Origin: Sphingomonadales bacterium
GTDB lineage: Bacteria; Pseudomonadota; Alphaproteobacteria; Sphingomonadales; Sphingomonadaceae
Length of the DNA: 33,889 nucleotides
Direction of reading: 5' to 3'
Assembly: GCA_027489365.1 (NCBI GenBank)
Contig: JAIXZV010000191.1
Location: 1-33,889 of the forward strand
A program made the translations under genes and the position numbers. A model generated the notes under the pieces. The model saw nothing but the letters and a program-made list of their open reading frames with translations. It made no database searches and was not told where the DNA came from. This document shows, one piece after another, positions 1 to 5,499 of the stretch (position 1 is the stretch's first letter; each line of letters opens with the position of its first letter).

Positions 1-810
1 CGTATAGCACAGGCGGCATACAAGGCTCGCGATGACGCCACTTTAACTATGGCTGACGCCGAAGCAGCATTGCTCGATGCGCTCGGTCTTCGGAATTGGG
101 CACCGCCGGAACCGCTAAGTTACACCCGCTCTGCCGCCGAAGCCGCTGCCGCCGGGCGGCTCGATGCGAATTTCTTTTCCCCGCGTTATGACGCCGTCCT
201 CACCCAAATCCGCGCGACCGGCGCAGCCGTGACTTTAGGGGACTGCACGAGCCTTATCTCGCGCGGCAAACAGCCTGCATATGCCGACGATGGGCTCCGG
301 GTCGTCAATTCAAAGCACGTTCGTACCAATCGCGTTACGACTAGCGATGCTCGATTGGCAGCGCCGAGTTCGCTTAGAATCCGACGTGGCGACTTGTTGA
401 TCAACGGAACCGGGGTTGGCACCATCGGTCGCACCGCACCGTATATGGAAGAAGAAGAAGCGCTGCCCGACAATCATGTCACGATCGTGCGATTGATTGG
501 CATTGACCCGATTTATGCCTCGGTTTTTTTAAACAGCCGGGTTGGTCAAATGCAGATCGAACGCAGGATTTCGGGGTCGTCAGGGCAGATTGAGCTTTAC
601 CCGCACGACATCCGCGCGGTCGAACTGTGGCTTGCTCCACCGGATGTGCAAGCGGCCATCACAGCGTTGGTGCAAGCGGCATTTGACCTCGAACGCCGAT
701 CCAACGATTTCCTCGCCGCCGCTAGACGCGCCGTCGAGATTGCGATTGAGGATGGCGAGGGAGCAGCACTGGCGTTTGCAGCGGAGCAACAAGAAGGGAC
801 GCGGGAGTAA
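1..810 (+). CDS. Type I restriction specificity (HsdS-like) protein, C-terminal part, 5' end outside window
   Basis: The frame is open from base 1 with no stop before the first ATG (49), and no Shine-Dalgarno precedes that ATG, so this is probably the 3' part of a longer gene. The visible protein resembles one target-recognition domain of a type I restriction-modification S subunit or the C-terminal TRD of a fused methylase. It has a 'LDANFFSPRYD' entry motif, a 'GDLLINGTGVGTIGR' core, and a 'SGSSGQIELYPHDIRAVELWLAP' end region followed by a helical tail. In such proteins this domain reads the DNA target and directs methylation or cleavage. The TAA stop sits in the loop of a perfect hairpin (798-820). 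The gene converges on nusG. The family-level call is fair; which R-M type it belongs to cannot be told without the upstream genes. Confidence 0.7.
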   Translation, partial: RIAQAAYKARDDATLTMADAEAALLDALGLRNWAPPEPLSYTRSAAEAAAAGRLDANFFSPRYDAVLTQIRATGAAVTLGDCTSLISRGKQPAYADDGLRVVNSKHVRTNRVTTSDARLAAPSSLRIRRGDLLINGTGVGTIGRTAPYMEEEEALPDNHVTIVRLIGIDPIYASVFLNSRVGQMQIERRISGSSGQIELYPHDIRAVELWLAPPDVQAAITALVQAAFDLERRSNDFLAAARRAVEIAIEDGEGAALAFAAEQQEGTRE

Positions 811-899
811 ATCCCGCGTCTTTCGTCGGACGGGGTCGCGTGCCGCGACCCGCCGGCCGGTCGAGCGCCGTTCTCGTGAAATAGCTGCGCTATTTCACG
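798..899. repeat. Structured palindromic element, copy 1
   Basis: Three inverted repeats in a row. The first is GACGCGGGA-gtaaa-TCCCGCGTC (798-820). The second is a GGGTCGCG/CGCGACCC stem inside GTCGGACGGG...CGCGACCCGCCGGCCGG. The third is CGTGAAATAGC-tgc-GCTATTTCACG (875-899). The same layout with different but still self-complementary stems recurs at 5270-5363. Loop GTAAA, the GTCGGACGGG block and the CGACCCGCCGGCCGG block are shared. The hsdS-like stop codon lies in the first loop. Its function is unknown; it may act as a transcription terminator for the convergent pair. Confidence 0.75.
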
Positions 900-907
900 T
901 GCGGGTC

Positions 908-935
908 TCGAAATAGCGCGTTCGCGCTATTTCGA
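908..935. terminator. Long hairpin at the 3' end of nusG
   Basis: TCGAAATAGCGCG-tt-CGCGCTATTTCGA is a perfect 13-bp inverted repeat. The nusG stop codon (TAG on the minus strand, 927-929) lies inside the stem. There is no U-tract, so intrinsic termination is uncertain; it could still act as an mRNA 3'-end stabiliser between convergent genes. It shares the GAAATAGC word with the third stem of the adjacent palindromic element and may belong to it. Confidence 0.5.
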
Positions 936-1466
936 ACGCTCGACTTGCTCAAACTCCAGCTCAACCGGCGTAGCGCGCCCGAAGATCGAAACCGAAACCT
1001 TGACGCGGCTGCGGTCGAAATCGAGCTCCTCGACAATCCCGTTGAAGCTTTCGAACGGGCCGTCGAGCACCTTGACCGAATCGCCGATTTCGAAATCGAC
1101 CTTGATCTTCGCCTTGGGCGCGGCGGCGGCGGCTTCGTCCTTGGTGTTGAGCATCCGCGCGGCTTCCGCCTCGGGGATCGCTTGCGGCTTGCCGTTCGGC
1201 CCCAGGAAGCCGGTGACCTTGGGCGTGTTCTTGACGAGGTGATAGACGTCGTCGTTCATGTTCAACTTGGCCAGCACATAGCCGGGCATGAATTTGCGCT
1301 CGACCGAAATCTTCTTGCCGCGGCGCGCCTCGGTTACGGTTTCGGTCGGGACTTCGATCTGCTCGACGAGCTGTTCGAGGCCCATGCGGGTCGCCTCCGC
1401 CATGATCGAATCGCGGACCTTGCCCTCGAAACCCGAATAAGCGTGGATGATGTACCAGCGTGCCAT
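927..1466 (-). CDS. nusG: Transcription termination/antitermination factor NusG
   Basis: NusG binds RNA polymerase through its N-terminal NGN domain and links it to Rho or ribosomal S10 through its C-terminal KOW domain. The 179-aa protein has the family's usual length. It starts 'MARWYIIHAYSGFE', contains the conserved 'RKFMPGYVLAKL' of the NGN domain (residues 58-68), an Ala-rich linker (112-118), and a KOW domain 'GDSVKVLDGPF' at 128-138. It lies 12 nt after secE in the usual secE-nusG pair. Its stop codon is in a 13-bp palindrome. In many proteobacteria rplK follows nusG; here an R-M gene in the opposite direction follows instead. Identification is secure. Confidence 0.97.
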   Translation of the reverse strand: MARWYIIHAYSGFEGKVRDSIMAEATRMGLEQLVEQIEVPTETVTEARRGKKISVERKFMPGYVLAKLNMNDDVYHLVKNTPKVTGFLGPNGKPQAIPEAEAARMLNTKDEAAAAAPKAKIKVDFEIGDSVKVLDGPFESFNGIVEELDFDRSRVKVSVSIFGRATPVELEFEQVERSK

Positions 1467-1478
1467 GTCTTGTGTCTC

Positions 1479-1676
1479 TTACTTTGCGAGGCTGAGCAGC
1501 AGGGCGATGACCGCCTCGAAGCTGGTGTCGATCACGAAGAAGAACAGGCCGAGGATCAGCGTCATGATCACCACCATAAGGCCCGTCGTCAGCGTCTCGC
1601 GCCGCGTCGGCCACACCACCTTCTTGGTCTCGGCCTTCACCTGGTTGAAGAATTCGAGAGGGGTCGTCTTTGCCAC
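1479..1676 (-). CDS. secE: Preprotein translocase subunit SecE
   Basis: SecE is the small essential membrane subunit that clamps SecY in the SecYEG translocon. The conserved amphipathic stretch 'EFFNQVKAETKKVVWPTRRET' is followed by a single transmembrane segment (about residues 32-58), as in the short one-TM alphaproteobacterial SecE. I chose the GTG at 1676, giving 65 aa beginning 'AKTTPLEFF', because it matches the usual short-family length. An in-frame ATG at 1715 would give 78 aa ('MSGKQSFNK...'); neither start has a strong Shine-Dalgarno. It is probably co-transcribed with nusG. Product is certain, start uncertain. Confidence 0.93.
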   Translation of the reverse strand: MAKTTPLEFFNQVKAETKKVVWPTRRETLTTGLMVVIMTLILGLFFFVIDTSFEAVIALLLSLAK

Positions 1677-1867
1677 GGTGCCTGCACTCTTGTTGAAGCT
1701 CTGCTTGCCGGACATGGGCCCGCCGCCCGGACCTGCCAAGGCCCGATGACGAGAATTCCCGATGTCGGAATGGCTATGGCTTACCAGCGGCGCGGGGCGG
1801 GGGCAAGGGGTGATGAGTTTGCGGGGCGGGACGCGCTTCGTGGCTGCGGGCGCCCTGGGCGTGGTGC

Positions 1868-2785
1868 TCAGCCTGCGGGCGCGGCGCGCGCCTGCGTTGC
1901 CAAGCGCGGGGCCAGCCAGCGCAGGAAGCCTTTGAGCACGGCGGACTGCTGCTCCGCCCGGCGATGGATCAGGTTGACGGTCCAGACGGTCGGCGGATCG
2001 AGGTCGAGGCATGTGATCGTCCCGTCGGGCACCGCCACCCCGATCTCGCGATCGACGAAGCCGACCGCGTCGCAGCGCCGCACCAGTTCGACCACGCTGC
2101 GCTGCGTCGATGCCTGGTGCAGCACCGGCGGGCGGATGCCGAAGTCGCGCATCAACTGCTCGACCGCGAGATGGATGTTGTGGGGGCGTGCCATCACCAC
2201 AAAGCTTTCCCCGGCCAGTTCGCGGAAATGCAGCCGGTCGCGATTGGCGAGCCGGTGGTGCGGCGCGACGACGGCGCTGAGCTGGCGCGATCCGATCGGG
2301 ATCGCGTGCAGGTCGTCGTCGGTCGGCGGGACCCCGACGACTGCGCCAAGATCGACCTCGCCGAGCGCCACGTTCCGGATCACGTCCTCGGGCGGACTCA
2401 CGCGAAAATTGACCGAGACCTGCGGATGGTCACGCATGAAGGTGCCGATCAAATCCCCGAGCATCGTCTCGGCGATGACCGGCACGGCAATCGTCCACAG
2501 GCTGCCGTGCCGTCCTTGCCGGATGTCGGCGACGGCGCGCCCGTCTGCGTTTAAGCCGGCAAAGCTCAGCTCGACCGATGCGAGCAGGACGTCGCCTTCG
2601 GCGGTGAGCGTCATGCCGTGGCGGCCGCGCTCGAACAGCTTGAAGCCGCACTGCGCCTCGAACGCTGCGATCAGGCGGGTGACATTGGGCTGAGTCATGT
2701 TGAGCGCGTCCGCCGCCCTGGTCGCGGAGCCATGAACTGCGACCGCGCGAAAGATGTCGAGCGCGCGTGGATCGATCATATGCAT
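1868..2785 (-). CDS. LysR-family transcriptional regulator
   Basis: A 305-aa LysR-type regulator of normal length. Residues 5-62 form the winged helix-turn-helix ('LDIFRAVAVHGSATRAADAL', 'TQPNVTRLIAAFE'), and about 90-295 form the periplasmic-binding-protein-like effector domain. Such proteins usually activate or repress an adjacent divergent operon in response to a small ligand. The divergent neighbour is the unrecognised gene at 3021, so that gene is the first candidate target, though this is only positional inference. Two ATGs six nt apart (2785, 2779) could start it. The gene lies between secE and tRNA-Trp, in the block that appears inserted. Ligand unknown. Confidence 0.92.
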   Translation of the reverse strand: MHMIDPRALDIFRAVAVHGSATRAADALNMTQPNVTRLIAAFEAQCGFKLFERGRHGMTLTAEGDVLLASVELSFAGLNADGRAVADIRQGRHGSLWTIAVPVIAETMLGDLIGTFMRDHPQVSVNFRVSPPEDVIRNVALGEVDLGAVVGVPPTDDDLHAIPIGSRQLSAVVAPHHRLANRDRLHFRELAGESFVVMARPHNIHLAVEQLMRDFGIRPPVLHQASTQRSVVELVRRCDAVGFVDREIGVAVPDGTITCLDLDPPTVWTVNLIHRRAEQQSAVLKGFLRWLAPRLATQARAAPAG

Positions 2786-3020
2786 CGAAGACTGTCTCTG
2801 AGCTTTGCCTGCGGCAGCACCGAATGGCCAGGTCGCTGCTCAAGCCATACGCAACGCTGATGGATCACGCCAGATTGCGCATTTGACCCGAATCTTTTCG
2901 CTGATCATGGTCGGCCCGTCACACCGCCACGCCAGTCGATCCACCGACGCAACCGGAACCACCGGCTGCGGCAGGAGCCGCCTGGCTGCGCGGCACAGAC
3001 GCCAAACAGGGGATAAGACC
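2786..3020. promoter_or_regulatory. Divergent intergenic region, LysR gene / 383-aa gene
   Basis: A 235-bp divergent gap between the LysR gene and the gene at 3021, the normal place for a LysR operator. I see no clear T-N11-A palindrome and no good sigma70 pair; a TTGACC at 2883-2888 lacks a convincing -10. Just before the downstream start there is an AGGGG ribosome-binding site (3007-3012). Confidence 0.4.
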
Positions 3021-4172
3021 ATGAGCACCAAGTTCGATGACGATCGCTTCATGACAATGTTCAACCCGTCGCAGCCAAACGATAAAGACGGGGAGGCGAT
3101 CAAATTCGGCAGTCAGAATTCCGAATATCGCGTCTATGTGCCGAAATTTTCGAAGGATAAGAGTAAGGTCTCTATCGACAGCAACGGTGCGATGACGCTG
3201 ACGCTCGAACATAATCACTGCCGCAGGGGGGTGTTTCAAACCGACGACGTGGTAACATCGACTATTAATTTTGATGCGAATGGCACGGTTACAGACCATG
3301 GCTTCAAGGTCGACGGTGGCGGTGCAGTTCAGATTTCCGACAATCTCGAAAAAGATGTCGTGATCGGAGTTGAGTTGCTCGGTTTAGCGACCGCACCGTT
3401 CAGCGAGGGTATTTCGCTCGAGGTGGCCGATGAAGTCGTCGCCGATATCAAGGCATTTTGCACATGGTTTAACAGGATCACCGGTTGGGTTGCCAAATGG
3501 ACCGACGATGGCGGTCGGCTGAATTTTCCGGCGGTGATCTGCCAGGATCTCAACAAGGCGTTTACATCGACGACCTTCAATGGCGTCAGCAACGCGCCGC
3601 TGCCACAACTCCCGAAATTCTATTTCGATACCGCGGCCTTTGCGCAGGCGATGGCGGGATCGTCGGTGCTGTCGCTCGATCATAGCGACCATGACGGCTG
3701 GACGCTCGACCACAATCAGAACCCCAGCGTGCTCGCTTATTCGCACCAGGACGCCACGAGCGGAAAGCGGTGGAGCTATGAAACCTGGTGCCCCGATACG
3801 TCGCCCTGCCGACAGGGCGCGGCCGTGCTGGTTTCGTGCAAGATTGATCAGCTACGGGACGACAAGGACGACCATGTCGTGCTCGTGGTCGCGTTCAATC
3901 GGGCAGGGAACTTCATCGCTGGCCAGGCATCGGTCCAGAGCATCAAGCATGACGGGCAGGCACAGACACCGATCGTCGTTGCCGGCGTGGTCGATGAGAA
4001 GACCAGTAGCAACGCGGTGAACAACAATTTCATCTATGGCCTCGGCAACGAACTCGACAAGGCGATCAAGACGGCAGAGGGTAAAGGGACCACCGATGCC
4101 GGGTTCGAATATCTGCGCTCGATCGTCGATCAAAATCTCCATGCCATGGTGCAGGCGATCAAGCTGAAGTGA
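3021..4172 (+). CDS. Hypothetical protein, 383 aa, unrecognised
   Basis: I do not recognise this protein. The ATG at 3021 has AGGGG 8 nt upstream; the ORF track extends further 5', but that extension is not supported. The protein starts 'MSTKFDDDRFMTMF', has no signal peptide and no membrane segment, and appears soluble. Its N-terminal half looks beta-rich with alternating polar and hydrophobic residues. Residues about 130-160 look helical. A later segment has a Cys cluster ('ETWCPDTSPCRQG') followed by 'VLVSC'. Codon use is looser and AT-richer than in neighbours (TTT, AAT, GAT, AAA are frequent), suggesting transfer. It is transcribed away from a LysR regulator that may control it. It seems intact. 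Confidence 0.8.
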   Translation: MSTKFDDDRFMTMFNPSQPNDKDGEAIKFGSQNSEYRVYVPKFSKDKSKVSIDSNGAMTLTLEHNHCRRGVFQTDDVVTSTINFDANGTVTDHGFKVDGGGAVQISDNLEKDVVIGVELLGLATAPFSEGISLEVADEVVADIKAFCTWFNRITGWVAKWTDDGGRLNFPAVICQDLNKAFTSTTFNGVSNAPLPQLPKFYFDTAAFAQAMAGSSVLSLDHSDHDGWTLDHNQNPSVLAYSHQDATSGKRWSYETWCPDTSPCRQGAAVLVSCKIDQLRDDKDDHVVLVVAFNRAGNFIAGQASVQSIKHDGQAQTPIVVAGVVDEKTSSNAVNNNFIYGLGNELDKAIKTAEGKGTTDAGFEYLRSIVDQNLHAMVQAIKLK

Positions 4173-4276
4173 CGCGGAGAGCAGCCGTCGTGCGCGAGCG
4201 CCGACGTCGCTGGCCTTGAGGTATCTGCCGCGCGCCGGTCGTCCGCAGGGTCGATCGGCGCGCGTGCGTAGCGTAA
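4173..4276. other. Convergent intergenic gap with an inverted repeat
   Basis: A gap of 104 bp between two converging genes. It contains GCGCGCCG (4230-4237) and CGGCGCGC (4256-4263), an 8-bp inverted repeat with an 18-nt loop and no T-run. A weak bidirectional terminator is possible but not shown. Confidence 0.3.
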
Positions 4277-4615
4277 TCAGCGCTGTTTCCTGGCCGGGGG
4301 CGCGTTGAAGTCGACGGGCTTGTTCGCCACCCAATCGACGAACTTCCGCACCGCGGGATGGGCGAGCAAAGCCTCCACATCGGTGCCGTAGCGCTGCAGT
4401 TCGGCGTTGGTGAAAGTGGCGATCAGCGTTTGCTGGCAGACCGGGTGCATGGGCACGACATCGCGCCCGCCACGGCTTTTGGGCACGGGGTGATGCCAGA
4501 CGACCGTCTTGCCGGTGGGTCGGCCGCAGAGCCAGCAGATGATGATGGCCGGGGGCGCGTCATCCACCGGATCCACATCGACATAAGGGTCGTGCTTCGA
4601 ATGTTTGCGTGCCAT
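4277..4615 (-). CDS. HNH endonuclease-like small protein
   Basis: A 112-aa protein with a C-x2-C knuckle (C27, C30 in 'CWLCG'), a central 'HHPVPKSRGG' (H41, H42), and 'MHPVC' (H57, C60). This is the arrangement of small HNH/ββα-Me nuclease-like proteins, with two Cys pairs holding zinc and a His pair at the active site. The usual late Asn/His of the motif is not obvious ('VCQQTLIATF'), so catalytic activity is uncertain. The C-terminal part (70-112) is helical. The next minus-strand gene lies 50 bp upstream. It could be a DNA-binding or nuclease protein of mobile origin, but similar genes also occur as sphingomonad chromosomal genes. Confidence 0.7.
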   Translation of the reverse strand: MARKHSKHDPYVDVDPVDDAPPAIIICWLCGRPTGKTVVWHHPVPKSRGGRDVVPMHPVCQQTLIATFTNAELQRYGTDVEALLAHPAVRKFVDWVANKPVDFNAPPARKQR

Positions 4616-4665
4616 CGGTTCCCCTGATCTGCCGCGACGCGCGGGTTGGCCACCCGCGTGGTAGC

Positions 4666-5028
4666 TCAGCCCTGATAGCGCAACGTGTTGGCAAACCCAT
4701 CCTTCGCCTTCGTCATCTTCGCGATTTTTCGAAGGTTGGCGCGGACGTGCCGGTCAACGCGCCGGTCGTCATAGCTGCCGGTGATCGGATATCCGTCGTG
4801 GGCGAGCAACAGCCTGATCTGCGCAGCGAAGGTCGCCTGCTCATCGCAGCTACCGGCGGTCTGCAGAGTTCGGCAGACCCACTCCTCGGCGGCGGCTTTG
4901 TCATAATCGTCCTGCGCTTCATAGCCGCGCCGGTCCGCCGCCGCTTGATCGAGCCGCGCCGCCTTGAGGCGGCTCTCCAGCCATGTGCGCACGAGGTCAC
5001 GATCCCACGCGTTCGGCGAACCACCCAT
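4666..5028 (-). CDS. Hypothetical protein, 120 aa
   Basis: Not recognised. I start it at the ATG at 5028 ('MGGSPNAWDRDLV'), preceded by TTGGAAAGC as a moderate ribosome-binding site. The ORF track extends to 5292, but that part runs through an AT-richer intergenic stretch and a palindromic repeat and reads as non-protein-like. The 120-aa product is mostly charged alpha-helix, with two cysteines and a basic C-terminal part ('RRVDRHVRANLRKIAKMTK'). It is soluble. It may be transcribed with the HNH-like gene 50 bp downstream. Its function is unknown. Confidence 0.6.
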   Translation of the reverse strand: MGGSPNAWDRDLVRTWLESRLKAARLDQAAADRRGYEAQDDYDKAAAEEWVCRTLQTAGSCDEQATFAAQIRLLLAHDGYPITGSYDDRRVDRHVRANLRKIAKMTKAKDGFANTLRYQG

Positions 5029-5269
5029 GATGCTTTCCAATCCCGCGCGCCCAAGAAGCGCGGCCCCAAGCCCTCGATTGGGAGTGGGGCGTTTGGTGTG
5101 GTTAGTAAAGTGGGGCTGTGATTTCACCGCCGTAAACTTCACCGTCCTTCCAACCGCATTGTGCAGGTGGTCTATGGTGTTAGGGGGATTATAAATCGCT
5201 AGCCAAAGAGGCTGCGAAGCTCGCGGTTCATCGGAATTATGCCGGGGAACGCTGTCTGTGGCGGGGGCC
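5029..5269. promoter_or_regulatory. Non-coding stretch upstream of the 120-aa gene
   Basis: A 241-bp stretch without a supportable gene, AT-richer than the surroundings. A minus-strand TATAAT (5188-5193 as ATTATA on the plus strand) is a good -10, but no convincing -35 lies at the right distance. It is the likely promoter region for the two minus-strand small genes. Confidence 0.35.
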
Positions 5270-5363
5270 GTGATGGGAGTAAATCCCATCACGTCGGACG
5301 GGTTCGCTGGCGCGACCCGCCGGCCGGCCTTGCGGCGGCTCGGGATTAGCTTTGCTAATCCGG
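5270..5363. repeat. Structured palindromic element, copy 2
   Basis: This matches the element at 798-899. GTGATGGGA-gtaaa-TCCCATCAC (5270-5292) is followed directly by GTCGGACGGG and a CGCGACCCGCCGGCCGG block, then GGATTAGC-ttt-GCTAATCC (5343-5361). Compared with copy 1, both outer hairpins differ in stem sequence yet remain perfectly paired, and the loop GTAAA and the AGC/GCT loop closure are kept. It lies immediately 3' of tRNA-Trp (minus strand). Confidence 0.75.
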
Positions 5364-5376
5364 TGCGCCTTAGGCT

Positions 5377-5453
5377 TGGCAGGGGAGCTCGGACTCGAAC
5401 CGAGGGCCTTCGGTTTTGGAGACCGACGCTCTAACCAACTGAGCTACACCCCT
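5377..5453 (-). tRNA. trpT: tRNA-Trp (anticodon CCA)
   Basis: Read on the minus strand: AGGGGTG acceptor arm, D-arm GCTC...GAGC, anticodon arm TCGGT-CTCCAAA-ACCGA with anticodon CCA, T-arm CTCGG-TTCGAGT-CCGAG, then CTCCCCT, G73 and an encoded CCA (5377-5379). All arms fold. One acceptor pair is unusual: position 6 is T facing T at 67, where tRNA-Trp normally has a Watson-Crick pair. tRNA-Trp is commonly just upstream of secE-nusG in alphaproteobacteria; here about 3.7 kb separates them. Confidence 0.95.
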
Positions 5454-5499
5454 ATCAGCGATGTCCGTTAGCGTGCTGCCGCGCGGCCCGCAAGCGGCT

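Noticed and set aside
945-2693. 582-aa plus-strand ORF over nusG, secE and the LysR gene
   Set aside because: Shadow frame of three well-identified minus-strand genes; composition is that of antisense high-GC DNA with no domain.
1-5453. Integrated prophage or transposon between hsdS-like gene and tRNA-Trp
   Set aside because: No integrase, transposase, terminal inverted repeats or target duplication could be seen; only the palindromic elements and loss of synteny suggest an insertion.
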